Shown here: piece by piece, positions 11,301-24,269 of the stretch
Position numbering within the stretch: the first letter of the stretch is position 1
Layout: the number at the start of each line of letters is the position of its first letter
Assembly: GCF_001625215.2 (NCBI RefSeq)
Contig: NC_030386.2
Span: forward strand, 40,394,796 to 40,458,795
DNA length: 64,000 bases
From: Daucus carota subsp. sativus
Taxonomy: Eukaryota > Streptophyta > Magnoliopsida > Apiales > Apiaceae
Direction: 5' to 3'
Program-made: the position numbers and the translations under genes
Notes under the pieces: model-generated
Databases searched by the model: none
Told to the model about the DNA's origin: nothing
The model's input: only the letters and a program-made list of their open reading frames with translations

Positions 11301-12123
11301 TTGTTCTAAAACCATCGCAAACTATTATGTCAACATTTATGAATCGACTTGGAGGCCTACTCACTCACTTTAAAGTGACAAAAGATGCAACTGTTTTAAT
11401 TTTCTCCAAGCCAATTTTCATACTAAAACTAAGCACTATCACCCTAGATCACCATCTTACATCCCAAATTCCCATGAAATACTTAGTGACATGGCGGCAT
11501 GTAGGAAACAACCTCGTTTTAACACATCCTAATCCACTAAAAATCATTAGTTGAACCTACTGCTCCATCAAAATGAAATTATCACAATGCTTCGAACATC
11601 GAAAAGCATATACACAAAAATAACTAAAGCTAAAAAAGAAGATAACTTTGACAAAATAACAATACAGGTTCAACAACACACGGAATTCTGTGTCAATAAA
11701 AATATATTTACAGTTAAAATTCTTTAGAATAAAAGCGGAAAGTTTATTATATTATTTTATTAAGACGGAAAAAAAATTAGGTTATTGCTTTATCGATTAT
11801 TACTGAATCGAGAGAGGAGAAAAAAGACTTACAGTGGACTGGAAGGCAACAGATGTAGAAGGAGAAGAAGAGGCCTCTGGGTTTGACTCGGAGCGAGTTA
11901 CGAAAGCGCGAAACGGTCTGAATCGGCGGCGACGCTTTAGACCACAAGGGCGGAGAAGCAAAGACGACGTCGTAATTGACCTTGCTGTTGATGTAATGGA
12001 CGAAGAGGAAGAGAAGGAGATGAAAGAGATGGCTGCGCCGCCGTTGATGTTGTTATTACATTTGAATCGCGGGAGTATGAAGGCAGTTGATGAGGATGAT
12101 AAGATGTGTATAGCTTTCTGCAT
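8303..12123 (-). CDS. NUDX23: Nudix hydrolase, plastid FAD diphosphatase type
   Basis: Seven coding exons on the minus strand: 12123-11833, 11195-11064, 10910-10834, 10409-10274, 10193-10053, 9934-9876 and 8363-8303, giving 298 residues with continuous phase. The first 97 residues are Ser- and Arg-rich, a likely plastid transit peptide. Residues 106-131 form a zinc-ribbon-like pair (CQWC, CTLC). The Nudix box lies at 172-194 and fits GX5EX7REUXEEXGU exactly (GYMEMGE ... RETFEEAGA). Order and wording match Arabidopsis NUDX23, which hydrolyses FAD and is tied to flavin balance; that function is inferred from the family. The last intron is long (about 1.5 kb), and a Stowaway MITE sits in intron 3. 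The gene lies head-to-head with actin. The first exon start is the only ATG giving a transit-peptide-like N-terminus. Confidence 0.9.
10567..10804. mobile_element. Stowaway-type MITE inside intron 3 of NUDX23
   Basis: Its inverted ends, ctacctccatcccaaatta and taatttgggatggagggag, are flanked by TA on both sides. The interior is a long AT-rich palindrome with outer arms gttgactttgggcac / gtgcccaaagtcaac. It lies wholly within the intron between exons 10910-10834 and 10409-10274 and leaves both splice sites intact. A poly-G run (about 10541-10554) precedes it. Confidence 0.88.
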
Positions 12124-12894
12124 TTCTAGTTGACCCTTTTCTTCAAATATCCTGCCTGGGTGTTGAGATATGTTTCAGTTTGATCTCATTCATATCTTTT
12201 GCGATTGTGTTACGGTCCGCTGAGCAACAAAACATAAACAACGGAGGTGAAATTGAAAATAGTTTTGTTTTTGGTGCACTTTCACTAGTCGACCAATTAA
12301 ATCTTCAATCTAATTATTAAAATCTAAGAAGATTTGAATACGTATTTTAAATTTTTTATAAACATAATTTTATAAATTAGTGTATATTTTTATTATAAAA
12401 ATTAAAAAGTTAATTAGAAAATTAAATATTATAAAAATTTTAAAATGCGTGTCAAAAACTGTAATAAGTTTATTCCAAAATCCAATGGAGTCTAATAGAT
12501 CGTAAACTCAAATTTTATTTTTTCCTCCCATCGAAATTCTATATAGACCTAATCTAAAATGCTAAAAGAACTGAAATTTCAATTTTTTTAAAAGGTTATA
12601 TTGTGAATAAACTACAATTCATGATATATTAAACAAAAATAATATCACTTTAAAATTTTATTAAAATTTTAATTTTTCAAAAAAAGTTACAAGAAAACTT
12701 AAAATTTGAAAAAAAAATATCACTTTTTAAATCGTTTTTTTAACTAGAAAAGCTTATTACTGTACTATGTAGTTGTATGGTTTTGAAACATTCTTCACAG
12801 ATTCATACTACATTTGGAGAAGGGAAGACGGTAGAAGCAATAGACGATCCATAAGAAACGGTCGTAAGTGTGAGAAATAATAGGAGTAAAAATA
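12124..12894. other. Divergent NUDX23-actin intergenic region
   Basis: An AT-rich spacer between the NUDX23 start and the actin leader, which should hold both promoters. No open frame or repeat end is convincing. A TATA-like stretch (tatatttatttata) near 12896-12911 lies at the actin side. Confidence 0.5.
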
Positions 12895-12895
12895 A

Positions 12896-12911
12896 CATAT
12901 ATTTATTTATA
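12896..12911 (+). promoter_or_regulatory. Candidate TATA box of the actin gene
   Basis: The stretch 'acatatatttatttata' precedes a transcribed-looking leader (about 12940-13062) that ends in a good 5' splice site. Position and composition fit, but the start site itself cannot be seen. Confidence 0.4.
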
Positions 12912-13062
12912 GCTGCAGAGAGTGGCTTTCGGTATGTGAGAGGGCCGAGTCCGTCGGAGAAACAACAATTTCATTCCTCATTTCCATCCTTTAATTATAA
13001 GACTACATTTCTTCTCATTCATTCTTCATTTTTCACATTCCCCTTCTCTACATTTCACTCCG

Positions 13063-13366
13063 GTAAGTTGTCATCAAACAACTTCTTCTTTCGGATTGCT
13101 TCGAATCCGTGACAACAGATGATAAACTCTTGCCTCGCCATTTTTAAAATGTGTAATGTTATGGATTTAGTATTTGTTTGTACGGAAATAAGAAAATGAG
13201 ATAATGATTTTTGTTTCGAGATTCGTTTCTTGAAACTGTGAGAAATGTTTGATTTTTCGAGCTTAGGCATGCAGGGGTTTGCAAAAAATAAACAAGAGAA
13301 GCTCTCTATAGTTACATGTTTTCTGTTTATGCTTTGATCAATCTTGATTAATGATTTTATCTGCAG
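13063..13366 (+). other. Actin 5' leader intron
   Basis: The donor CG|gtaagt at 13063 and acceptor ctgcag ending at 13366 bracket 304 bases just upstream of the ATG (13380). Plant actin genes commonly carry such a leader intron, which often raises expression; that effect is inferred. Confidence 0.75.
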
Positions 13367-13379
13367 CACAGATTAGGAA

Positions 13380-14835
<1,456 letters not shown>

Positions 14836-15494
14836 GTACTCAGACCTGAAAGAAGTGATGGTTGCGGAGCTATATCTGTTTTGTGATGTCGGAAAGCTTT
14901 TGATAATACTTTTACAGCACTATCTTGTTTCTATGTTTTTCAGTTTTGTATGTTTTGTTGGTAAACTCTGTCTATTTATCTAATGTTGGAGGCTGGATCA
15001 TACTAAGATTCAAAGTTTCCTTTAATAATATTTTGTAGAAGATTGTTCATTTTTAATGTTTTCATTGGTCTCCATCCATTGTCTCTTGATTTTTTACATT
15101 TTAATTACATTTGCGCGATATGCTGTTGGTTGCATAGTATATCTGCAAAGTCCTCAGAGAAGAATTGCGATATGAATTCATTGGAGGGAAATGTGTAATC
15201 GTGTGCATGTATTGAATAAGTAGGCAAACATCACAAGTAATGCTTTGAAAATACAAATGACAACCATAAACTATATCAGATATCAGGAACTATGGACTCC
15301 AGCAGTTAAGTAATAATGCTGAGAATTGACATATATTGATATTCATACCACAGTTTCAAAATAACAAGATTTAAATGAGTCTCACGACTATCAGAAGTTT
15401 CCAGAATGAACATTCGCTGGCCATGGTGGCCAGTGCTCCTAAGAAGAATAGTAGAACAGTTCAGCTCAGTGAAGTAATTTCAGTTAACAGATCT
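14836..15494. other. Convergent 3' regions of actin and PP2C
   Basis: 660 bases between two stop codons on opposite strands. They should contain both 3' untranslated regions and polyadenylation sites. No other feature is seen. Confidence 0.5.
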
Positions 15495-17633
15495 CTAAGC
15501 ATTTGGTAAAATAGCGCCTCCCAGTATGTTGAACATTGATTCTCCCATGTGGTCAATGCCCCCTAGTACAGACATCGGAGGTACATCAGCCTTCTGCTCC
15601 AGCCATTCATTATCAATAAAGATCACAACTACGGTGATATCATCATGATACCTACGCCTGACCCCCTTTGCAAGTTTCTTTAGGTCATCATATCTCGTCT
15701 TACCTTTCTTAGCTGCTTCGTTTAAAGCTGCTCTCAGAAGTCTTCTGGCAATACCCTGCATTTGATACACAAGCACAGAAGAGAAATTAAAAACCAAGAA
15801 GATGAACCACAAATAACAGAAGATGCTATGAGAAAACAGGACTTACTGCTCTGGGATTCTTGTGGACAATCTCTACTGCACGTTGATTTGACACATGTTC
15901 CCAAAGTCCATCAGATGCAAATATCAGAAATCTGTCAGAAGGTCTCAAATTTCTCGTGTACACAGATGGATCCGCTCTTAGCACTGGCTGTTTAATAGGT
16001 TCACGAAGGTGGAAACGCACAAATCTTGCATCAAGTGCATATTCAGGTTTCTTCAAGTACGCATCACCAAATGCCCTAGATACCTGAAATGGCAGTTAGA
16101 CAAAAAAGGGTCAAAATTTGTTTAGACAATAAGGTCAAGGGAAGTTGTGCTCAATCAGCCAAAACGAGGACCACGGATACATAAATACGTAGGATGATGA
16201 AATTTTTCATAGATTTTTAGCGGGAGACATTATATACCTCTGCAGAATACAGGGATTAGATCAATCTATATGAAACAGTTCCTATTTTTGTCGGACAGTT
16301 TTTATCATAAAGGAACCTTGAAGGCTTGAATTACATAATTAGACTATCGGATCATACCAGTACATCAGGTTGTATATATTTCTTCAATCTGCTGATTCTA
16401 AAGTGTTCAAGAAAATACCTGAATGAGTCCTTTTACGCGCCACATCCCTTGTTTCTTAATAACGATGCTGCGATCACCAGGGTGACTCGACCTCAATTCT
16501 CTTCTAATCGCCTTCCTCCTAGCATTATGATCACTTGTCAACTGTTCTGCAGAAATTCTATTAGATCTCGTAAGATAGCCCTTAACAGCTCTAGAATCAC
16601 CAAGATTAGCAACATATAGTCTCTCATTCCATATAAGTCCAACCAAACAACAGGATCCAACGGCTGCTATCATGGGTTCATTTTCAAATGACGCATTTAC
16701 AATAGAGAGAAATCCTTCTTCAGTGGCTGCGAATGCATTGTAGAGGTTGGCTTCTGACATTGTCCGATTCTCCTGAACAGAATCTGAATTGTGACATATA
16801 AAGTTCAGATGAGTAAAGTAGAACCATAGTCCATAAGCATAGTTAGAATTCTGATTTTCTTTACATTACTTTTAGCCAGTAAACAAAGCAAGAAAAATAG
16901 CAACATTCCCTTTAATATTCATAAAATCCTCATGAGAATTAGTAATTCCCTAATGAGAAAAAGAACCGTAAATAAAGGCAAGATCCCTACTAATCAAGCT
17001 AGATGAAGTTAAAATTAGTTAGCAATAGAAGAGCAGATAACATTACTAAGCAAAATGTAGAAAACAACAGAAGGCAGACATACACAAACAAGTCCATCAA
17101 GAACAAACAGATTCATAAATGATAACATGGATAAATGTAAAATCTGATTGACCCCTGCTGCATTGAACAAGACAATGCTAGAATTGTAAACTAGACAAGA
17201 ATAACATAGAATTCTTGAAGAGGGGAAGAAGGGTCTTACTGATGAGATTTTGAAACAGTTGATCACGAACGTAGTGGGAAACCATAGTGCCACCATGACC
17301 ATCATAAACTCCAACAAAAGTGGCATTAGCTCCGGTCTCAACCTGACCAAAATCCTCCATCTCCCCATTACCTTGTACCATTGCAAACGAGAAGTCGCCA
17401 TAAAAGTGCTTTTCAAGATCTTTGCTCCACATAAGAGGGTCTGGAGGAGCATTAGGGTCATCATCCTCATCATCATCCCCGTCGCGTTTATGGCTACTCC
17501 TACTACTCGACGTGCATTGACTACTTCCCTCGTTTCCCCTAGTCCTTCTACTCGAATCCCTGTTCTTTCGTGACAATCGCTTCTTTACCGATCTCCAACC
17601 TGTTTTTACAACTTTTCCCAACGAGAAAGGCAT
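15495..17633 (-). CDS. Protein phosphatase 2C, clade D type
   Basis: Four exons on the minus strand (17633-17240, 16783-16419, 16083-15847, 15755-15495) encode 418 residues in continuous phase. PP2C metal-binding signatures are present: ED near 93-94, DGHGG 111-115, GDSRAV about 193-198, SDGLWE about 310-315 and DDITVVV about 370-376. Wording such as LMWSKDLEKHFYGDFS, VKGLIQVSRAFGDAYLKKPE and GVRRRYHDDITVVVIF is that of plant clade D PP2Cs. Some of these dephosphorylate the plasma-membrane proton pump in auxin/SAUR signalling; that role for this gene is inference. The N-terminal 60 residues are basic, then Asp-rich, and unlike typical clade D members, which start closer to the catalytic domain. 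An alternative upstream acceptor for exon 2 was rejected because it breaks phase. Confidence 0.93.
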
Positions 17634-18960
17634 CCTGCATCAACTGCCTTTTCAAGAACACTAAAAGTCTGAAACCCCTCCAAATTTTTCTTGAAAACGA
17701 GCAAGAAAAGAAGCCTAGAAATGGATATGATCAGTGTGAGCAGATAATTAAATTCCAAGAAATTCTTGAAAGATGATCACAGAGAGGAATGGGGGATAAT
17801 GTTAATGAAAGAGAGATGAATGAGAGAAGAAGGTGGGAAGTCAAGAATGAGGGTTCTTGATTTAAGAAGGGGCTGATGAATTGAAAAGTGAGAGATCAAA
17901 GTATTTATAAGCAGAGGCTATGGCCCCCAACAATATATATAGCAGTCTCTCTCTCTGAATCTCTCCCTCACTCACTCTCTCTCTCTGAATCTCTCCCTCT
18001 GCCTGTGTTTTCTTGAAAGAAAGCCGTTAGGAATAATGGCGGGGTTTCTCAGAGTTAGTTACAGTTTAAGCTGAAGCGGGAGATAAATGCGAGTACAAAT
18101 GCTGTCTTCTTTTTTGCCAAGTCACACACTGCCTTAATGTTTCTTCCATCGAATGTTTGTTATTACCCGCTTACGAACCGTTCAATACATCAATATTTGA
18201 AATATAAATTTATTCAATGATATGTATGATATAGAGATACTTTTAAAATATATAATTATATTGTTGAATATAATATAATATATTATATTATAAAATTTAT
18301 TTTATTACAAAATTTATTTTATTTTTATTTTCTATTTGATTTTTATAAAATTTATCTCTAGTGTGTTTAATGTATATAAAAAATAAGGAATGTATTCTAT
18401 AATGGAACATATTTTATTTGCAAAATCTAATTTGATATAAAATATTGATATATAATTTACTTTTTTATTTAAATATTATACATACATATATTTTATTAAT
18501 TTATAGTTTCAAGTTTATCAAACAATAAAATTTAAGTTGTAACGATTTGTATTTATTTTTCTGTGATCTAATAATCTATACTTATCAATTGATATTATGC
18601 CAAACAAGGATCTGATGTTGGAGCAATATTTTTACATTTCAAAGATGACTTGAATATATTAGTAAAATCAACTTTACGAAGTTCGTTGAATATCTTAGTA
18701 AAATGTAAAAATTCTTGTTGGATATCAACTAAAAAATAAAACCAAAACAAAAAATCAAATACAATCGTAAAGCAATATAAGAAAAGATAATGATAAAAAC
18801 TGAGTTCACAATTCATGCAATAATTCATAACAATTATCTTAAATCAAGAGGTTCACAGTACAGAGCAACAGAAACAAGCTAAGTCACCATGATATGGGAA
18901 AAGACATTGATCTACTGATACTTAAAACTTTCCCTTCTTGGCATTTTCTTCTAAATCAAT
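17634..18960. other. PP2C promoter/leader and FAD2 3' flank
   Basis: Next to the PP2C start lies a CT-rich stretch (17946-18003) in which a block of about 24 bases (tctctctctctgaatctctc...) occurs twice, likely in the leader or promoter. The rest (about 18170-18600) is AT-rich with no gene. The end next to 18961 should be the FAD2 3' untranslated region. Confidence 0.5.
17946..18003. repeat. CT-rich direct repeat in the PP2C leader/promoter
   Basis: Two copies of tctctctctctgaatctctc are separated by a short spacer. Pyrimidine-rich stretches near transcription starts are common in plant promoters. Confidence 0.6.
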
Positions 18961-20112
18961 TTAAAGTTTATTGTTGTACCAGAAGACACCTTTATTCTTG
19001 CCGCTCTCATCAGGCTCGACGTACATGCATTCCTTTGCTTCCCTCCACATAGCCTTGAAGACCGGAGTCTCATCGAGCCTATAATAGTCTCCGAGTATTG
19101 GCCTGATTACCTTTGTGGCCTCCATCGCATGATAATGTGGCATTGTCGAGAACAAATGGTGAGCCACGTGGGTGTCGGTAATGTTATGCATGATCTTGTT
19201 TAGGATTCCGTAGTCTCTATCAACTGTTGCCAAAGCACCCCTTAACCAATCCCACTCGGTTTTGTTGTAATGTGGCAATGCAGGGTGAGTGTGCTGCAAA
19301 AACGTTATAAGAACAAGAAAGCCATTGACGACAAGTAAAGGAGCTCCATAAACACAAAGTACCCAAGCAAGACCTTTTGCTGCAGCCAGTCGGTATAAAC
19401 CAAAAGTCACAGCAAGTACGCCAGCATCAGAAACAAGGATTTGGGCACGTTCACGGTCCGAGTAAATGGGGCTCTGAGGATCATAGTGGCATGCAAACCT
19501 TTCATAATGTCTTCCTGAAACATTAAACAAGAGGTACAACGGCCAACCTAGAGTAAGTGTTACTAGAAGTGTGAGGACTCTACCAGGTGGATTATTAAGG
19601 TACTTGGCAAAAGATCTGAGTTCAGCCTTGTGCTTAGGAACGAAGACCTCATCCTTCTCAAGCGAACCAGTATTAGAGTGGTGGCGACGATGACTATACT
19701 TCCAGGAAAAGTATGGAACAAGGAGAGATGAATGGAGGATAAGGCCAACAGTGTCATCAAGCCATTGATAATTGCTGAAGGCGTGATGGCCACATTCATG
19801 GGCTATGACCCAAACTCCAGTTAAGAAACAGCCTTGAACGAAACCATAGATTGCCCAGGCCACATAAGAGAAAGGATGGGGGAGGAGGTGTATGTAATTG
19901 GTGGCAATGTAGTAAAGGATGGAGGCAATAGTCAGGTCGTAAACAACATAAGAGAAAGAACGGATGACAGATCGCTGAAAACAATGTGGTGGAATGGCCT
20001 TTTTGATGTCTCCAACAGTAAATGGAGGTTTTGCGACTGGAACTCGTTCAAGAACTTCCTCTTGTGACTTTTTAACCTTAGGATCAACTGGCATCCGACC
20101 ACCTGCACCCAT
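18961..20112 (-). CDS. FAD2: Delta-12 oleate desaturase (microsomal FAD2)
   Basis: A single coding exon of 383 residues, the normal FAD2 length. It has the three histidine boxes of membrane desaturases: HECGHH (105-110), HRRHH (141-145) and HVAHH (315-319), separated by hydrophobic membrane segments. The C-terminus YNNKL is the aromatic ER-retrieval signal of FAD2. The enzyme inserts the delta-12 double bond into phosphatidylcholine-bound oleate to give linoleate in the ER. Divergent FAD2 paralogs (acetylenases, epoxygenases, conjugases) usually change residues around these boxes. Here they look canonical, so an ordinary desaturase is the best call. The coding region is intronless, but a long intron lies in the leader. 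Confidence 0.97.
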   Translation of the reverse strand: MGAGGRMPVDPKVKKSQEEVLERVPVAKPPFTVGDIKKAIPPHCFQRSVIRSFSYVVYDLTIASILYYIATNYIHLLPHPFSYVAWAIYGFVQGCFLTGVWVIAHECGHHAFSNYQWLDDTVGLILHSSLLVPYFSWKYSHRRHHSNTGSLEKDEVFVPKHKAELRSFAKYLNNPPGRVLTLLVTLTLGWPLYLLFNVSGRHYERFACHYDPQSPIYSDRERAQILVSDAGVLAVTFGLYRLAAAKGLAWVLCVYGAPLLVVNGFLVLITFLQHTHPALPHYNKTEWDWLRGALATVDRDYGILNKIMHNITDTHVAHHLFSTMPHYHAMEATKVIRPILGDYYRLDETPVFKAMWREAKECMYVEPDESGKNKGVFWYNNKL

Positions 20113-20123
20113 ATTCAGATGTC

Positions 20124-22620
20124 CTGCAGAATATCATAAAAGTGAGCATAATCACTTTGCTCAAATGGTGAAACTCAATGGAAGTAGACACGCGAGCAGT
20201 TGATTAAAAATCTAGTTCATGTGCTCTGCGGGCCATGTGCAACTGTTTTACATGTAGCTACTTAATGAAGTTATACTATGACACTGTATGATTAAAATTT
20301 CAAATAATGGCCGAAACGTATTTCTGGCAACGAATATTAAAAAGTTATTAACAATCTTAGTAACTGCAATAAAATGATGACAAATTACTGCTATCCACCT
20401 TTTATCCAGAATTCATTCCCAGAGTTTGCGGTGTTAACCAGATGATTATCACAATTAGGACTTTGGCCGGGTATTGACCTTATTATCTGAGCGGAACAGC
20501 TTAAATACTATTGCATCTCAAGAAGAAGATTCCCCTATTAGGACCAGCAGAAGAGTAAGAAAAAGAAAACTGATCCAAATTAAGCGTTTATATCTAATGT
20601 GTGACTGGTCAGGCATGCTCATACAACGACTGGGCCAGAGTCATCTCAATAAAAACAAAAACTTGAGAGTTTGATATTAGTAAAATGAATTTCATAAATA
20701 AACAAGTGTGTTAGGCTGAAATAAGTGACGACACAAAAGCCAAAATTTCAACATAAGAAGCCGATTGTTTAAACAAGAAAAGTATGACAAATAAATAATA
20801 CACTTCATGAACTTAAATAATAATTCAACAGAGAGAACTTCAGCAAATATCTTAGTAAAGGCATTTTAAAAAATCTTGATAATTGGTCTCCTTTGTGCAA
20901 CAACCACCCGAAACAAGTGGATACAAGTATATACAAAAATGTTTAACAACGACAAAGAAAAGTTAATTAGTTAATCACGATGGATTGGACATATCGCCGT
21001 TTACTGTCCTTGTTTCTTTTGTTTATGTAATAATTTTCTAGAAAAGACTATTCCAAGAATATGCGATTATGCGTTTAATTATCTAAAAAGGATTATTTTG
21101 AGTCAGTTCTGACTCATCCATCAAGCAATTAAATACCAATACAACACAGGAATAATCTTTCCGATACAAGTTGAAGTCTTAAGAACCTAATTCTGTCACC
21201 GACCTTAATCTAATCTTAACTTCATCTATGTAGGAATAGTAACCTGGATGATTTGATGCATTAAAATAAATAACTTATCCTGCAGTCCACTAATGTTAGC
21301 CTTCAAAGCCTACAATACTGTTTAACGCTCCTTGGGTTTATACTCGGATGTCCTGCCTCCTGCATCAAACTTCATCTAATAACTAGACCCAGGAGAATAA
21401 TGGTTCATTTTTCTGGCTGGTATTTGGTCATGTATGTTTGATAGATTAGGGGAGAAAAATGAATTTAATATACTTGGAAAAGATAAAGTTGTAGATAATC
21501 AAAAAGCTCAGAAACTGGGATCTGGAATATAGCAATAATTCAGATAGCCAGAAGAAGTAGTATTTCCTATGGTATTCTCAGAACACTAGAGTGGCAGTGC
21601 AGAGATGCCAAGTACAAAGAATCCCATATTGAAAAAAGATTCCCATGTGACATGCTACACAACCAGCAGAAAGAAAGAATATTTTTTATTTTTTTTGTCA
21701 GAAGTGGGAAGAAAGATTAATAATGCTAATACTGTCCAAATCAAATTTTGTACTAACCTTCTCTTCTCTCACATGACCATGGACTAAAAAAAGCAAAACA
21801 ACATTACAACAGGAGCCTGTGTGCTAAACAACCACATAAATAACATATTTCAGCTAATTATAACTTATCACATATATAACAAGTATACTACATCCAAAAA
21901 AGATAAATATAACAAAAAGACCCACTGGATGGGTTGTTCTTGATGTGAACATTTTTCTAGTGTAGTTTTTAGGACCACAGACATGGTATAGATCTTGAGA
22001 AAATCCAAGGAAATATCTCCAAATAACCGAATAAAAGGAAACTGATTAGGTTGATCTCACTATAGAAGGAAGCATAATTGACTGCAGATACACACATATG
22101 CTCATCATGAGGTAGAACTAATTCAAGAACAAGGCATGAATACAGTAGATAATGAACATGGACTTGATGCATGTGGGTACATTTACCAAAATATACAGAC
22201 AGAATAATATTAAAAAAATAAAGAACAGGTAAATAAAAGCTTATATTGATGCATGTTAGCAACAACAAAGTGCAATATAAGCTGAGTTGAGACTTGAGAT
22301 CCAGATGAAACCATTATGCAATATACAGGTGAAGCCCAGAGATGCGCCGAAAGCAAAGATCTCATCTTCATCTTTACCAATTTAAAACACATCTCTAATA
22401 AAGTTTAAAGCTTGCATACACTTTATACAAACCCGAAAATGGAGAATATAAAAAGTAAAATCTACAAAAACCCATGCTCACAAAATCACATTAACAACAA
22501 AAAGATGAAGGAGAAATGAAAACATTATAATCTATAACAAAATCCCCGACAAGAATCAGCAAAACATGAATATGCATTAACGAATATTTATTAAAAAATT
22601 AAATGGAGATAATCAAGTAC
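20124..22620 (-). other. FAD2 5' leader intron (about 2.5 kb)
   Basis: On the minus strand a donor CCCAG|gtacttg at 22620 and an acceptor ttctgcag|GACATC ending at 20124 bracket 2497 bases. The last leader exon (20123-20113) runs straight into the ATG. Plant FAD2 genes characteristically carry one large leader intron just before the start codon, which can act as an enhancer. No other gene or clear transposon end is seen inside it; the open frames at 20474, 21605, 21969 and 22210 are not supported. Confidence 0.8.
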
Positions 22621-22745
22621 CTGGGAATGAAAGGAGATGAGCAGATGAGGGCGGCGGCTCACCGAGGGAGGGGCGTTTTATAAGAAAGAAAGATAAATCT
22701 CTCCCCTAAATCTCTCTCTCAATCTCTCTCTCTCCGTCTATCCCC
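22621..22745 (-). other. FAD2 noncoding first exon and start region
   Basis: A CT-rich stretch on the plus strand (GA-rich in the transcript) ends at the intron donor. The transcription start is probably near 22720-22745; this is inferred from composition only. Confidence 0.5.
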
Positions 22746-23057
22746 TATTCTTATAGTCTATTGCTACTAGCTTAGTCACATGTATACATGAACATGGGCG
22801 TGTATGTATGTATGTGTCGCGGTGGGGCCTCCGCCTATCTTTCTTTTTTTCGCAAACTCCACCTAACTTGATTGAGACTTGAGATTGCACTGTACCTCTG
22901 TTTAGTGTTCATGTGTAATCATCTAGTCCGGAATTTATTTATTTTTATTGTTTATTTTTCGCATTTTCAAGGATAAGAAATCGGAAATATATTGCGTATT
23001 CGTTGAGTTTTTCTCCACTTGTGGTATATTCGTCGTATCCGCAACAAATTGCGTATC
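22746..23057. other. FAD2 upstream region
   Basis: Likely promoter of FAD2 (minus strand). It contains a short (TGTA)n run near 22801-22815. No gene is seen. Confidence 0.45.
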
Positions 23058-23073
23058 AAGTGACATTAATTTA

Positions 23074-23711
23074 AGAATAGGAGACTCAATTACAGAGAAA
23101 TTTCTTTTTCTCTCTTCTCTCTAGTCGCCTCCTCTTTTCATCTCCGACGGGGCTTCCATCGGTTTCCGGTGGAAAGCCCCAAATCTTTTCGTTTGATTGC
23201 TAATTTTTGATTGTTCTTGCTTTTTCATTGAGTTTCTCAATAAATCTCCATCTTCGGAGAAAGTTTTCTTAGATCTATATCATCGAAACTTTCGATTTTC
23301 ATTCTTATTCGCTTCCAGAAGCTTTTTTGGATTTATGAGTGGATCGATTATCTCCTGAGTGTCGTGGTGCAGATCTAATTGTTTTAGTTTGTTTTGATTA
23401 TAGCTTGATTTCTCTCCCTGGTGAGAGTGTGTGATTTTTCTCTCCTTTTGTGAGAGTGGTTTGGATTCATCGATAAAGCCTTTCGGGAATTGCATTTGTG
23501 GTCGATAGCTCAAACGGAGTTTTTGGAAAAGATGGTGAACACAGAGCAAGGATCTACACATGTACCATCGTCAATTTCAACATCGCTTATTTGTCTCATC
23601 TTAGGTATGAAGACAAGCATGTTAATTTTTTCTATATTTGTTCAACTCAATCATTCCTGTAGATGCCGTATGGCCATTATTTATTGAATTATCGCTTTTT
23701 CTTAAAAAAAA
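23074..23711 (+). mobile_element. Retroposed element with poly-A tail (LINE-like or processed copy)
   Basis: A 638-base unit ends in ten A residues and is flanked by a perfect 16-base duplication, aagtgacattaattta (23058-23073 and 23712-23727). This is the signature of LINE-type target-primed insertion. The first 450 bases look like a CT-rich mRNA or LINE leader (ctctcttctctctagtcgcc); a short frame starts with ATG at 23532. The end, 'tgaattatcgctttttcttaaaa', resembles plant L1 LINE 3' ends. It may therefore be an internally deleted LINE joining the 5' leader to the 3' end, or a retroposed host transcript. No domain is recognisable. Confidence 0.7.
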
Positions 23712-23727
23712 AAGTGACATTAATTTA

Positions 23728-24074
23728 TCATTAGTTAGTTTTACATATAATCCACGCCCAGTTTTTCGATTAAGTAAAGAAGATTATGCAGTTGAGTCTT
23801 AAATAAATAAAGATGCACATCATCAAGCCCATATCAAGTCCTGTCCTGGACATGTACTAGTCGAATTTTTGAAAATGATGTCCCGGAAACATTTGTATAT
23901 ATTCAAAATGAATACATAATGAAATAATCAAAATATATAATTTTAACATTAACAATATAATTAGTTTAAATATATGTAAATATATAAAATACTATATTTA
24001 TCATTATATATTATATATGCATTGATTTTTTGATGTCCTAGAATAGCAGTGTCCTGAACCTTCGTCTTGATTAT
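23728..24074. other. AT-rich intergenic DNA
   Basis: No gene or repeat end is seen. Confidence 0.5.
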
Positions 24075-24269
24075 CTTACATAAGCTCGAACCTGCATTAT
24101 GTATGCACGAGATCAATTTTATCTTTTCATACTTGTTTATTATGAATATTAAAAATTTATTCTGAATATTTGTCTTACATAAAATCGAACCTGCATTATG
24201 TATGCACGGGATCAATTTTATCTTTTCATACTTGTTTATTATGAATATTAAAAATTTATTCTGAATATA
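24075..24269. repeat. Tandem duplication, 2 x about 99 bases
   Basis: Two adjacent copies (24075-24173 and 24174-24269) beginning cttacataa and ending ttattctgaatat, differing at only a few positions. Likely a recent local duplication. Confidence 0.85.

Noticed and set aside
18961-20112. FAD2-type acetylenase or other divergent desaturase
   Set aside because: The histidine boxes (HECGHH, HRRHH, HVAHH) and the C-terminus are those of ordinary delta-12 desaturases.
24080-24200. tRNA or SINE B-box-like text (ggttcgagctt) on the minus strand
   Set aside because: No A box at the right distance and no target duplication; explained by the 99-base tandem duplication.
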